64,000 nt of DNA from a virus, in IMG/VR virus record IMGVR_UViG_3300000239_000002, positions 1-64,000 of that record; one strand, given 5' to 3'. Of the stretch, positions 7,776 to 16,420 are shown one piece after another. Numbering within the stretch: position 1 is the first letter of the stretch; every line of letters begins with the position of its first letter. A model generated the notes under the pieces. It did not search any database. It was not told where the DNA came from and was given only the letters and a program-made list of their open reading frames with translations. The position numbers and the translations under genes are program-made.

Positions 7776-8225
7776 ATGAGCTTTATTGAAATAGACCCAT
7801 TTCTAACCGATGAAGAAAAAAATTTCTTTCTATCAAAAATAGATGATGATGGTTGGATTCAACATAGAAATACAAAATCAGGAACACTGTCTCCTTTAAA
7901 TTTTAAAGGACCTTTTGTTTTAAGAAAACATGAAGTATTCTTAATGAAAATGTATCCAAATACTGTTCAGGATTGGCATATTGATGGTGTTCAATTTAAA
8001 CGTAATACGTTAATTATACATCCTCTTACAGATAACTATGCTCCGTTTCAATGTGAGGCGGGTCAATCTGATAAGGTAATAATAGCAGATACACAAAGCA
8101 AACATGCTGTGTTTAATAACGAAGAAACTAGATTAAATTTACAAATATTTTTTGATATTGATTATTCAGAAGCAATTAAGGATAATAGTATAGTTTGGAA
8201 GACATTAAAATCATTGACAAACTAG
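7776..8225 (+). CDS. 2-oxoglutarate/Fe(II) oxygenase
   Basis: 149 residues. HID in VQDWHIDGVQF (about residue 69) and SKHAVFNNEETRLN give His-x-Asp, distal His and Arg of the triad. The compact size suits a minimal double-stranded beta-helix domain. The gene lies between two near-identical promoter-leader copies, as if inserted into the leader of the nucleotidyltransferase gene; the ATG used is just 3' of a relic of that gene's start. Its own end carries the -35 box of the next promoter. Confidence 0.75.
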   Translation: MSFIEIDPFLTDEEKNFFLSKIDDDGWIQHRNTKSGTLSPLNFKGPFVLRKHEVFLMKMYPNTVQDWHIDGVQFKRNTLIIHPLTDNYAPFQCEAGQSDKVIIADTQSKHAVFNNEETRLNLQIFFDIDYSEAIKDNSIVWKTLKSLTN

Positions 8226-8242
8226 TGAGAATATAATATAAT
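8214..8242 (+). promoter_or_regulatory. sigma70-like promoter, copy 2 of a duplicated cassette
   Basis: TTGACA at 8214-8219, inside the last codons of the oxygenase gene, then 17 bases and TATAAT at 8237-8242. The leader after it matches copy 1 almost base for base up to ATGTCAAAGATTA, the start of the nucleotidyltransferase gene. Confidence 0.8.
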
Positions 8243-8278
8243 AGTATATGTTAAGTATATTTATAGTTAAATATTAAC

Positions 8279-9097
8279 ATGTCAAAGATTATAGTAGTCT
8301 CAGGCGGTTTCGACCCTATTCACAAAGGGCATATCGCACTATTTGAATCAGCAAAAGCACTAGGAGATACACTTATAGTAGCGTTAAACAGTGATAAGTG
8401 GCTTCAGCGTAAAAAAGGCAGGTCTTTTATGTTGTTTGAAGAACGCCGTCTTATTACACGCAATTTACGTATGGTTGATGAAGTTTTCTCGTTTAATGAT
8501 AATGACAATACTGCTATAGACGCATTAAAGAAAGTTAAAAGGCATTTCCCTGACGACACTATTGTATTTGCCAATGGTGGAGATCGTGGTAAAAACAATG
8601 TTCCAGAGCAAGAAGTAGAAGGTGTAGAGTTCGTGTTTAGTGTTGGTGGTAATGATAAAAAGAATTCCTCAAGTGACTTAATAAAGAATTATAAATTTGG
8701 TATGGCGTATGAAGATTTTGGTTATTATAACATATTATACAATGACACAACATGTCGTGTAAAAGAAGTACATATTGATCCATACGAATCCATGCAAATG
8801 GAACGACATTTAAAGAAAAGCGAATTTTGGTTTGTTGCTAAAGGTGATTGCGAGGTAGAATATGCTTGGCCAGATAATATTGATAAATTAAAACATCGAT
8901 CACTCACAAAGTATATGCATTTTTATGTTCCAGCAGGACAATTTCACCGTTTATACAATGAAACAAAGCAACCTTGTAAAATATTAGTAATGGAATACAG
9001 TCCTACAGCAGACGTTAGATTTGATGATGACTGCGAACCAATTGAAACCTATCGTAACCCTATCCCTATCCCTATTACTAGTACAGCATTTTTATGA
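8279..9097 (+). CDS. nucleotidyltransferase (HldE/TagD-like) fused to a cupin domain
   Basis: 272 residues in two domains. Residues 1-135 carry the cytidylyl/adenylyltransferase signature GGFDPIHKGHIAL and an SSSDLIKN closing motif, as in heptose-1-phosphate adenylyltransferases and glycerol-3-phosphate cytidylyltransferases. Residues 140-260 form a cupin (ERHLKKSEFWFVAKGDCEVE ... VPAGQFHRLYNE) resembling the type II mannose-6-phosphate isomerase cupin. It probably activates or isomerises a sugar phosphate for surface glycan or DNA/virion decoration. Preceded by the duplicated promoter. Confidence 0.8.
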   Translation: MSKIIVVSGGFDPIHKGHIALFESAKALGDTLIVALNSDKWLQRKKGRSFMLFEERRLITRNLRMVDEVFSFNDNDNTAIDALKKVKRHFPDDTIVFANGGDRGKNNVPEQEVEGVEFVFSVGGNDKKNSSSDLIKNYKFGMAYEDFGYYNILYNDTTCRVKEVHIDPYESMQMERHLKKSEFWFVAKGDCEVEYAWPDNIDKLKHRSLTKYMHFYVPAGQFHRLYNETKQPCKILVMEYSPTADVRFDDDCEPIETYRNPIPIPITSTAFL

Positions 9098-9110
9098 AAC
9101 TAAATAGTGT

Positions 9111-9404
9111 ATGCGTTGGACACAAGAAACAAGAGAAGAACGAGCAAAGAGATTGAGCCAATGGCATAAATGGTTTGCTTGGCGCCCTGTCCGTGTATGG
9201 AAATTAAATCCAAGAAAATCTCACAGAACACATAAAGAAATGCAGATGTTAGAACATTCTAATCAAGTTATATGGTTAGAGCGTATTATGCGAAAGTTTG
9301 AAGATGATACTAGAATTTACGCAAGTTCACAAGAAGAAGTAACAATGATACAACTAGCAGACCCATTAATTAGACATAGAATAATTATTCGAGAGGATGA
9401 TTGA
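9111..9404 (+). CDS. small basic protein of unknown function
   Basis: 97 residues, rich in Trp, Arg and Lys in its first half (WHKWFAWRPVRVWKL) and more acidic near the end. No recognised family. A TAAATA box ends four bases before the ATG. The stop overlaps the ATG of the zinc-ribbon gene. Confidence 0.6.
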   Translation: MRWTQETREERAKRLSQWHKWFAWRPVRVWKLNPRKSHRTHKEMQMLEHSNQVIWLERIMRKFEDDTRIYASSQEEVTMIQLADPLIRHRIIIREDD

Positions 9405-9607
9405 TGCCAACATATGAATATAAATGTGATAATGAAAATTGCGAACATACTTTAGAAATAACACAATCCATTAAGGATGAACCATTGGAATTTTGCCCAA
9501 ATTGTGGTGAAAACACATTTAAAAGAGTACCCTCGTTATCAGCATTTATTTTAAAAGGAGATGGTTGGTATAAAAACACCACTAAACCTTCAGATAAAGA
9601 CTCGTAA
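9404..9607 (+). CDS. FmdB-family zinc ribbon protein
   Basis: 67 residues. It starts MPTYEYKC, the hallmark of FmdB-type putative regulators, with two Cys pairs (CDNENC and CPNCG) forming a zinc ribbon and the closing FILKGDGWY motif. A GAGAGG ribosome site at 9391 favours the ATG at 9404 over a TTG three bases earlier. Function of the family is poorly defined; regulatory or metal-related roles have been proposed. Confidence 0.8.
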   Translation: MPTYEYKCDNENCEHTLEITQSIKDEPLEFCPNCGENTFKRVPSLSAFILKGDGWYKNTTKPSDKDS

Positions 9608-9610
9608 ATA
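9605..9610 (+). promoter_or_regulatory. late-promoter-like box
   Basis: TAAATA followed by exactly five bases and the ATG at 9616. Confidence 0.55.
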
Positions 9611-9615
9611 CGAGT

Positions 9616-10263
9616 ATGGTTACCTTAGAAGAAAATTCTTTGGCAACACTACTCACAAGTCACTCAACAATGAAAAAAGATAGAATCATATTAACAGATG
9701 TAGATGGTGTCTTGCTAGACTGGGAATTCGCGTTTCATACGTGGATGGAAGAACATGGTCACACGGCAGGAAACGGACATAAACTAGTTTATAGCGTAGC
9801 AAAGCGTTTTAGTATAACTGGTAACAATGCTAAAAAATTAGTAGAATTTTTTAATGAGAGTGCTTCAATAGGCTTCCTCCCCCCATTGCGTGATGCTATG
9901 TATTACGTAAAAAAACTACATGAGCAACATGGTTACGCATTTCACGCAATCACGTCATTAAGTTTGAATAGACACGCGATACGTTTAAGAGAACAAAATT
10001 TGTCTAAACTGTTTGGTGACACAGCATTTGAAAAAGTAGTTTGTTTAGATACTGGCGTTGATAAAGATGACGCATTAGAACCTTATAGAGATTCAGGATG
10101 TTGGTGGGTAGAAGACAAAATGAAAAATGTAGATACTGGCGAAAAAATGGGGTTACGCGGTATACTAATGGAACATGGACATAATATGGATTATGAAGGC
10201 CCTGCTTTAGTTGCTAAAAATTGGAAGGATATTTACAACTATATTACTAATCCTTCATCGTAA
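9616..10263 (+). CDS. HAD-superfamily phosphatase
   Basis: 215 residues. The nucleophile motif ILTDVDGVLLDWEF (about residue 27), an ITSLS motif II and a WVEDKMKN acidic motif IV fit a C1-capped HAD hydrolase of the 5'-nucleotidase/phosphatase type. The start at 9616 is preferred over an internal ATG at 9670 because a TAAATA box lies five bases upstream. The 3' end overlaps the convergent Fe-S carrier gene by 17 bases. The substrate could be a nucleotide or sugar phosphate. Confidence 0.75.
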   Translation: MVTLEENSLATLLTSHSTMKKDRIILTDVDGVLLDWEFAFHTWMEEHGHTAGNGHKLVYSVAKRFSITGNNAKKLVEFFNESASIGFLPPLRDAMYYVKKLHEQHGYAFHAITSLSLNRHAIRLREQNLSKLFGDTAFEKVVCLDTGVDKDDALEPYRDSGCWWVEDKMKNVDTGEKMGLRGILMEHGHNMDYEGPALVAKNWKDIYNYITNPSS

Positions 10264-10576
10264 AGGATTCACCACATCCACAAGATGTAGTATCTGGGAT
10301 CATAACCTTAAATGCTGGCATAAAATCACCAGTATAATCAATTGTTGCGCCAGTCATATGTGTAATTGTAAATTTATCTATAAGGAATTGTTTGCTTTCT
10401 CCTAATTCGAAAGTAATATCACCATCTTCTAACTCTGTAGAATTTTCCCATTTGCCAATCAACCCCGAGCATCCGCCGCCATCAAGTAAATAGCGGACGT
10501 AAGGCACGTCATTCTTAGTAGCAATTGTTAATAACTGCTTTTTTGCTGTTTCAGTTAGTGTTATATTGTATTCCAT
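10247..10576 (-). CDS. A-type iron-sulfur carrier (IscA/ErpA/HesB-like)
   Basis: 109 residues, the normal family size. Three conserved Cys are present: one in GGGCSGLIG and two in the C-terminal SCGCGES. These proteins pass Fe-S clusters to apo-enzymes. The ATG at 10576 has a GAGAGAG ribosome site just upstream. Overlaps the upstream glycosyltransferase-like gene. With four radical SAM genes in the window, a cluster-delivery role is plausible. A second, more divergent copy is at 38018. Confidence 0.85.
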   Translation of the reverse strand: MEYNITLTETAKKQLLTIATKNDVPYVRYLLDGGGCSGLIGKWENSTELEDGDITFELGESKQFLIDKFTITHMTGATIDYTGDFMPAFKVMIPDTTSCGCGESFTMKD

Positions 10577-11468
10577 ATTCTCTCTCAAAAGTTTTCTTTA
10601 ACCAATCATAATTGTCGGAAGTATTTCTGTATTCTTCTATCCAATTATTACATATTGTAGCACATTTTATGCCGTATGTCACTCCTTCTATACAGTATTT
10701 ACCATTTTTTTGCTCCTCGCCCACAGTTGCCCAATGATTTAATCTTTCTTCAGTTTCTTTCAAATTTGAATTTAAATTTAATAAACGAAATGTAAGCCTA
10801 TTTCCCATCCTGAATCCAGTTTTCCAAGCATCATACGGAGAGGAATTAAAAAAGTCTACACTAGCAATTGCATTCGGTCGAATTCCTTCGCATTTGAATG
10901 AATCTGCCTCGATTGATTTTATCGACTCTTTACTGTCTATATCGTTTATATAATTATATGGTATATTAAAATTAGTATCACACTTCCAATTGTATAGACT
11001 ATCAGATTTAAATGCTAAACCGATTGGGCTATGAGTGCCAATTTCTCCATTAACAGGATTTATAGAATTCCAAGTAATGCAATGTCTTGCTTTAACATAA
11101 TCGTAATTAAGTTCGTTGTGATCTAATGATGCTATACTTTGCAACCATTCTTGCGGTGGTTTAAAGTTAAAATCCTTACATATCATTGAATCTCCCTCTA
11201 CAATAAAATAAAAAGGAGTTTCTGCTAATTCTCTGCAAGCATTATACGCATTGAGTATTCCTTTAACCCCATTTACACGTTTAGCACTAGGCACACGCTT
11301 TTTTAATAATTCATAATGTTTATCAGCAGCTTTTTCATTATAACTCATAAACACTACGTCTAAATGTGGTTCTGGTATAGGTTTTACATCAGATAAATCA
11401 GAATTATATTCAATAAACTTATTAACAGTTTCTAAGTCAATATATTGTTTGGTTAAATCTAACTTCAT
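10551..11468 (-). CDS. glycosyltransferase-like (GT-A type) protein
   Basis: 305 residues from an ATG that sits five bases after a TAAATA box on the minus strand. VVFMSYNEKAADKHYELL resembles a nucleotide-sugar-binding start and YFIVEGDSMICKDF a DxD-like metal motif. A shorter paralogue at 55295 shares the GVxGIxxA, FYxVxGDSxIxxDF and FFNSSP/YNTSPF-xxW blocks. A role in decorating virion or host glycans is possible; the family assignment is from pattern only. Confidence 0.5.
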   Translation of the reverse strand: MKLDLTKQYIDLETVNKFIEYNSDLSDVKPIPEPHLDVVFMSYNEKAADKHYELLKKRVPSAKRVNGVKGILNAYNACRELAETPFYFIVEGDSMICKDFNFKPPQEWLQSIASLDHNELNYDYVKARHCITWNSINPVNGEIGTHSPIGLAFKSDSLYNWKCDTNFNIPYNYINDIDSKESIKSIEADSFKCEGIRPNAIASVDFFNSSPYDAWKTGFRMGNRLTFRLLNLNSNLKETEERLNHWATVGEEQKNGKYCIEGVTYGIKCATICNNWIEEYRNTSDNYDWLKKTFEREYGIQYNTN

Positions 11469-11473
11469 ACTGA

Positions 11474-11479
11474 TATTTA
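11474..11479 (-). promoter_or_regulatory. late-promoter-like box
   Basis: TAAATA on the minus strand, five bases upstream of the ATG at 11468. Confidence 0.55.
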
Positions 11480-11507
11480 ATAAATACATATAAACGGAAG
11501 CACTATT

Positions 11508-12494
11508 ATGAGCACGATGAAAAGTTTTATAACAACATTAGATCTGGTTATGCAGGATAAAGTTGAGCCTGAAACAGTAGTAGAAGAGGATGAGATAGAA
11601 GAAACTCTTACTATTAATGAAGATGGTGAAATTGTAGATGAAAATTTGTTAACTGATAAACTTAAAGCTGCTGAATCAGCGGTTTTGAGCGCGACGGACA
11701 TCATTATGGGTGGCAAATATGATGAAAGTGTAGAACAAGAGTGGAAAGCCTTTGATGATCTATATGAAAATATTAAACAAACAAATAAACTCAAAGTTAT
11801 GTCTGGCCAACAATTAGACGAGGCATTTACCAGGCAACATTTTGAATTATTTGCTGGTATGTTAAAAAATATTAGTGATGATGGTGCTCGTAATGATTAC
11901 GCGGGTCGTTTAGTAGCAATGTTTGAGAAGGATAATCCTCGTTTTAATAAAGAACAGTTCCTACAAGCCGCAGGTATTGATACTGCTGATGAGAAAACAG
12001 AACTTGTATATGATGAAACTGGGAAGGTACATCAAATTAGACCATCTGAAGTAGATGCTTTCTTACAAGGGCATCCTGGCCGTGGTTTGGCCGAAGGAGC
12101 AGTCAATGAAATTTGGGCACCAAGTAAAGAAATAGATGATATGGAATTCCCCACTACAGGTGTAAAGGACGGTTGGAAGAAAGGAGATAGTGAAGAATTA
12201 GTTTCATCAGATTGGGGCTCATCAGATTGGACTGTTGCAATGGAAGCAATGTGGGATTCACTTCTTAGACAGCATGATGGCAAAGTAACTCCTGAAACAA
12301 TGGAGGCGGCCGCTGAAGAAGTTATTATGGCGCATGGTGAACAAATGGGTTATGATGAAGGTTCATTTGGTGAAGGTGTTTCACAAGTTATTTCTATGTT
12401 TTTAAATAGACAAGATGGTATAAAAGATTCGAATATGATCGGCCTAGCAAATGATACTCATAGATATGCTGGCAAAACAAAATATATGAAATAA
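11508..12494 (+). CDS. acidic phage protein of unknown function
   Basis: 328 residues, strongly acidic, with a Glu/Asp-rich low-complexity stretch at residues 17-45 (EPETVVEEDEIEE) and mostly helical composition after it. No catalytic motif or signal. An Ala-Ala-Ala run here is written GCGGCCGC (12306). It follows a TAAATA-containing leader, so late expression and a structural or scaffold role are possible but unproven. Confidence 0.6.
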   Translation: MSTMKSFITTLDLVMQDKVEPETVVEEDEIEETLTINEDGEIVDENLLTDKLKAAESAVLSATDIIMGGKYDESVEQEWKAFDDLYENIKQTNKLKVMSGQQLDEAFTRQHFELFAGMLKNISDDGARNDYAGRLVAMFEKDNPRFNKEQFLQAAGIDTADEKTELVYDETGKVHQIRPSEVDAFLQGHPGRGLAEGAVNEIWAPSKEIDDMEFPTTGVKDGWKKGDSEELVSSDWGSSDWTVAMEAMWDSLLRQHDGKVTPETMEAAAEEVIMAHGEQMGYDEGSFGEGVSQVISMFLNRQDGIKDSNMIGLANDTHRYAGKTKYMK

Positions 12495-12519
12495 AAACAT
12501 TAATTAAGGGAGATAGTTA

Positions 12520-12792
12520 ATGGCTGGACACTTAAAAAATGCCGCAATCGCGGCAAATCGTAAATGTAATTTTTCTTATTACTGCTATCACGCATGGATA
12601 GCAAGTAGAGCAGGTGCTTTATTGGGTTATTTGTCAATCATGTCATTTGTTCATGCTTTTTTCCCATTCATATATGCTAAATTTGGATTAGCAAAATTAA
12701 TTGTCCGTAATACTAACAATATACGCAGATCTATCCCAGATTGGGAAGGTTGGAAAGAGTTAGACAACTGGAATGACGAGAAATACAAATAA
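12520..12792 (+). CDS. small membrane protein, DUF6356-like
   Basis: 90 residues. A central hydrophobic segment (ALLGYLSIMSFVHAFFPFIY) with a His followed by FFPF, then a short amphipathic tail. The same pattern (FIHSIFPFWF) appears in the protein at 59391, so the two are probably paralogues of the small DUF6356-type family. Has a GGGAG ribosome site. Function unknown; probably inner-membrane. Confidence 0.55.
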   Translation: MAGHLKNAAIAANRKCNFSYYCYHAWIASRAGALLGYLSIMSFVHAFFPFIYAKFGLAKLIVRNTNNIRRSIPDWEGWKELDNWNDEKYK

Positions 12793-12793
12793 C

Positions 12794-12822
12794 TTGACAT
12801 TTTACCCAAATTGTTATACAAT
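12794..12822 (+). promoter_or_regulatory. sigma70-like promoter placed for a leaderless transcript
   Basis: TTGACA at 12794-12799, 17 bases, TACAAT at 12817-12822. The ATG at 12829 is seven bases after the -10 box, where transcription should begin. No ribosome site fits between. Confidence 0.7.
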
Positions 12823-12828
12823 TATAAC

Positions 12829-13299
12829 ATGACTAAAAAATATATTTACCTTGCTGGCCCGATAGCGCAATGCAATTATCAGGAAGCAAACGATTGGCGT
12901 GGTTATGTTCGTGACAAATTACATACAAACATAATTGGAATTTCCCCACTACGTTGTGAGCCTATGGAAGGCGAAACATACGGCCCAGGTAACGACCCGC
13001 GTTACAATTCCCCTGGAGCAATAGCGGCTAAGAATTGGTATGACACAGAAAAGTGTGATTTAATTCTTGCGTATATGCCACGTGAATTAAATGAACGCAG
13101 GCCATCTTATGGTACAACTATTGAAATTGGTTGGGCCATTGGTTTGAAAAAACCTATTATACTGGTCACAGATGACGCATACTTGACAGAGCATCCTTTA
13201 ATTAGAGCAAATGTAAATTGGGTGTTTGAAGATTTTGAAAATGCTATAGATGTTATACATGGATTATTTGACGATTACGTAGGCAATGGATATAACTGA
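12829..13299 (+). CDS. nucleoside 2-deoxyribosyltransferase-like protein
   Basis: 156 residues. YLAGPI at the N-terminus, NDWRGYV, an Asp in KCDLILAYMP and EIGWAIGLKKPIILV fit the nucleoside deoxyribosyltransferase/DUF4406 fold, where a Glu acts as nucleophile on the deoxyribosyl bond. In phages such enzymes serve nucleotide salvage or modified-base metabolism. The ATG at 12829 sits directly behind a strong promoter, so the message is probably leaderless. The 3' end overlaps the next gene by 14 bases. Confidence 0.7.
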   Translation: MTKKYIYLAGPIAQCNYQEANDWRGYVRDKLHTNIIGISPLRCEPMEGETYGPGNDPRYNSPGAIAAKNWYDTEKCDLILAYMPRELNERRPSYGTTIEIGWAIGLKKPIILVTDDAYLTEHPLIRANVNWVFEDFENAIDVIHGLFDDYVGNGYN

Positions 13300-13492
13300 A
13301 ATACATTGTGTAGATAATGGGCAAATTGCTCCAGCAGATATATTGCATAAAAATGATAGAATGTTGGAAGTTGCTATTGTAGGCACCAACACCCCCATAA
13401 AATTATTTAAAAAAACTCCTGATGCAAAAGTATATTATGGTAGATATGCTGGCCTAGAGTTTACTTCTACAGGCGAACCACCTAAAACGTAG
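13286..13492 (+). CDS. small protein of unknown function
   Basis: 68 residues, beta-rich by pattern (MLEVAIVGTNTPIKLFKK, KVYYGRYAGLEF). It starts within the end of the deoxyribosyltransferase-like gene, so translation is probably coupled. No recognised motif. Confidence 0.55.
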   Translation: MDITEIHCVDNGQIAPADILHKNDRMLEVAIVGTNTPIKLFKKTPDAKVYYGRYAGLEFTSTGEPPKT

Positions 13493-13567
13493 AGTTCTTG
13501 CAAGTAGTATTATTGGTATTTAACTAAATACTGGTAGATATTACTTTAATGGAGCACACCACGTTTA

Positions 13568-14341
13568 ATGAACGATTTTTACGATTTCGCTACACTTCTA
13601 ATTGATAAAGAAAAGATTGAAAAAGTAATTCAGCGAAAGGCTTCTATAATTCAAAGAGCATTTGAAGAAAAACACAAATCTCCAGAAAGAATTATAAGCC
13701 TTGAATTTCACAGTATACTAGTAGATTTTGCCTTGCAAGGGTTAGATGTGAGCTATATCTCTGAAAATGAAAAACTTATCAAATATGTAGATAGTTTGTG
13801 TAAAGAATTTGATGTTAAAATTAAAAACCACAATATGCCATTAGATGCATTTTGTGTTAAATATCATATAAGTAAAGATGATCATCCACCATATGATGCT
13901 GTATTAGCATTAGATCAATATTTTACATATGCAACTAGTGAAGATGAGCAAAGAACTAACTTGCATAATGCTTTATCTTTATTACATTCAGACGGTATTC
14001 TATTAACATCCTTGATGGATTATAAAAATATTAAATTTAATAATAAAATGTTTACTGAACCATTTTATATAAGCACTGGTGGAGTAGAACATATTCTAGT
14101 GTCTTACAGAAAATGGAATCAAGAGGACAGAAAAAAATGGATGCATTATTCATATGCTATTAACCAAACAGATAAAACAATGATAGCATTTGAACCACAA
14201 GAACGACAAGCAATGTTTTTTAAACAATTGGCATATCATACTGCTACCGCAGGTTGGACTAATTTCACAGTTCATAAGAAACTGTTATATAAACCGATAT
14301 ATAGTAATAGCGGACAATATATTATATCAGTAACACAATAG
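13568..14341 (+). CDS. methyltransferase-fold-like phage protein
   Basis: 257 residues. A segment DAVLALDQYFTYAT followed by a helix and LSLLHSDGILLTSLMDY has the look of the motif IV to motif VI region of class I methyltransferases, but a glycine-rich SAM loop is not clear (IISLEFHSILVDFALQGL stands in its place). It lies eight bases before the tail-fibre-like gene, and may belong to the virion module rather than metabolism. Tentative. Confidence 0.4.
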   Translation: MNDFYDFATLLIDKEKIEKVIQRKASIIQRAFEEKHKSPERIISLEFHSILVDFALQGLDVSYISENEKLIKYVDSLCKEFDVKIKNHNMPLDAFCVKYHISKDDHPPYDAVLALDQYFTYATSEDEQRTNLHNALSLLHSDGILLTSLMDYKNIKFNNKMFTEPFYISTGGVEHILVSYRKWNQEDRKKWMHYSYAINQTDKTMIAFEPQERQAMFFKQLAYHTATAGWTNFTVHKKLLYKPIYSNSGQYIISVTQ

Positions 14342-14349
14342 GAAAAAAT

Positions 14350-15240
14350 ATGGCCATTGCAACATTTGAAACATTATTATCACCAAGTTCTATTAGAATA
14401 GAGCATGTTAATTTTGACACTAATGATTTAAGTGGTGATTATATAGATGGTGGTACAATAACACATTTTTCTAGTACTGGTATTAAAGATGACGCAACTA
14501 ATCTTGTATTACATATTGATGATAATGGTTTAAGTGTCGAAAGTCTTACTAGTAATGATATAGAAGTTACCAATATTACAGTTAGTGGTACAATGACCGT
14601 AGAAAATCTTAAATATAATTTTACACAAGAAGAAATAGTAGATAGTATCCACTTAGGTAAGCAAGGGTTAATTCATATGGGACATGATACAGTGTTATCT
14701 CGTAGTGAATTAGGTTCAGGTGTTGCATATAGTAATTTAAGAACAGTAGGACATTTAGAGAAGTTAATAGTAATTGGCAATCTAGATGCAGGTTACAGTT
14801 TACACGTTAACTCGTTATCTAATCGAGTTGGTATTAATACTTCTGAACCCGTTGCCGCATTACACATACAGAATGATAGTGGTGCTGAATTAGTAGTTGA
14901 TGGTGTTGGAGACAAAAGTTATATAGGTACTGCTCGAAATACTGATTTGGTATTTGGTACTAATATGCTTGGAAGTGAAAAAGCAGTACACATGACAGTA
15001 TGTACTAATGGTAATGTTGGTATAGGTACTCGTGAGCCCACTGCTACATTAGAAGTACATGGTGATATTAAGTTTGACGGTGTTGCAATGTCTTCAGGCT
15101 ATGCTACACCAAAACCAGGCTGGCATAACAAAAGTGAGATTATTTGGAATCAAGAGCCAGCAATTGGCCAGCCAATTGGTTGGGTCTGTATAGAGTCAGG
15201 CGACCCAGGATCATGGGCATTGTTTGGTCTAATCGAATAG
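14350..15240 (+). CDS. tail fibre / appendage-like protein
   Basis: 296 residues, rich in Gly, Thr, Asn and Ser with short beta repeats. Two copies of the trimeric-fibre signature are seen: RVGINTSEPVAALHI (about residue 158) and NVGIGTREPTATLEVHGDI (about residue 225), each a VGIxTxEPxAxLxI element typical of phage fibres and other elongated beta structures. The C-terminus is Trp- and Pro-rich, suggesting a tip domain. Likely a virion fibre that contacts the host. Confidence 0.7.
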   Translation: MAIATFETLLSPSSIRIEHVNFDTNDLSGDYIDGGTITHFSSTGIKDDATNLVLHIDDNGLSVESLTSNDIEVTNITVSGTMTVENLKYNFTQEEIVDSIHLGKQGLIHMGHDTVLSRSELGSGVAYSNLRTVGHLEKLIVIGNLDAGYSLHVNSLSNRVGINTSEPVAALHIQNDSGAELVVDGVGDKSYIGTARNTDLVFGTNMLGSEKAVHMTVCTNGNVGIGTREPTATLEVHGDIKFDGVAMSSGYATPKPGWHNKSEIIWNQEPAIGQPIGWVCIESGDPGSWALFGLIE

Positions 15241-15299
15241 TCACTCTTTAAAATTCACTCTTTTATAATAAATATAATCATAATTCGGAGGTATCGATT

Positions 15300-16373
15300 A
15301 TGAAAAAGTATTTATTAGTAATGGTACTTTGTATTATATGCTCGCCCAATATCTATGCATATGATACAAACTTTTCACTACACGGATCCCGTGCTAGTTT
15401 TCTAATGATGGATAGTAAGTGGATGACACTTAACTATCTCCATCCAAACGCAAATAAAAATGGCATGAGAGCGGCCGCCAAAGCAAATGGCGACACCCAC
15501 ATTTATCTGTATAGTCGTAATGCTGGAGACAATGGCGGCGGATTTAATTTAGGACAAATAAGTCCACAGGCAGATTGGGAAACACAACTAGATGTTCTAA
15601 ACGCCTCAGGTTTAAAACCAGTTATGTGGTTAACCCCAGACGATAGCAGAGCGATTACTGTCCAATCTTTGGATGAACAAAAGGCGCATTTCAATGAAGT
15701 AGTGCGTAGGTTTGATAATAAGGTAACAGGATATGTCGCTTGTTTGGAATGCGATGAATATTGGTCTCCGGCAATGGTTAATGCGTTAGTTATACACTTA
15801 AAGTCAATTACTGATAAACCAGTTGGGGTTCATTTAACATCAGGCATTGGCGGCCACAAGGGCAAAAACGAGTATTATGCTAATGCAGATTATGTCTTCC
15901 TTCAAACAGGATGGAATAAGACTCCCGCAGAAATTACTGCAATGGTTAAACAAGCAATGGCTGTTACAGGCAAACCTGTTGTTGCTTCTGAATATGCAAC
16001 AGAAAGCAGAACAGCGGCCGCCAGAGCATTAGGTGATGCGGCGTGTCGTGCTGGTGCAATAGGCACAGGCAATGGCAGAAGTGTTACACTATGTGGATAC
16101 GAAGCACCACCGCCACCAAAGAAAAAATATGACAATTACTATTATGCAGTTGGAGCACTTGTTATAGTTGCTATAGCAACTTATGTTAATTATGATTATG
16201 ATGCAACTGGAATTGAACTTAGATTTGATGCAACAGATAATTATTCCAGGTTTGGTGTTAAAAAAACATTTCAATTAACTGAGCAGAGTTCATTTAGTCT
16301 AGAGGTAGAAAATTATGAACAAGATTACAATGATGATAACCGGCTTCTTGTTAGTTATCAGTTTAGTTGGTAA
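15300..16373 (+). CDS. exported glycosidase-like protein with outer-membrane-type C-terminus
   Basis: 357 residues. A Sec signal (MKKYLLVMVLC..., cleavage near YAYD) precedes a 230-residue domain with TIM-barrel-like strands: HIYLYSR, PVMWLTPDD, GYVACLECDEYW, PVGVHLTSG and KPVVASEYAT, the last two acidic strand ends resembling glycosidase catalytic Glu positions. Then come a PPPPKKK linker, a hydrophobic stretch (AVGALVIVAIATYV) and about 55 residues of alternating beta strands ending in YQFSW, the aromatic end expected of outer-membrane barrels. A GGAGG ribosome site precedes it. Function unknown. Confidence 0.6.
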   Translation: MKKYLLVMVLCIICSPNIYAYDTNFSLHGSRASFLMMDSKWMTLNYLHPNANKNGMRAAAKANGDTHIYLYSRNAGDNGGGFNLGQISPQADWETQLDVLNASGLKPVMWLTPDDSRAITVQSLDEQKAHFNEVVRRFDNKVTGYVACLECDEYWSPAMVNALVIHLKSITDKPVGVHLTSGIGGHKGKNEYYANADYVFLQTGWNKTPAEITAMVKQAMAVTGKPVVASEYATESRTAAARALGDAACRAGAIGTGNGRSVTLCGYEAPPPPKKKYDNYYYAVGALVIVAIATYVNYDYDATGIELRFDATDNYSRFGVKKTFQLTEQSSFSLEVENYEQDYNDDNRLLVSYQFSW

Positions 16374-16385
16374 GGCACATTGTAG

Positions 16386-16414
16386 TTGACTTATTAATGT
16401 AATTATGCTATAGT
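16386..16414 (+). promoter_or_regulatory. sigma70-like promoter placed for a leaderless transcript
   Basis: TTGACT at 16386-16391, 17 bases, TATAGT at 16409-16414 with an extended TGC just before. The ATG at 16421 is seven bases after the start of the expected initiation region. Confidence 0.7.
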
Positions 16415-16420
16415 AATACT

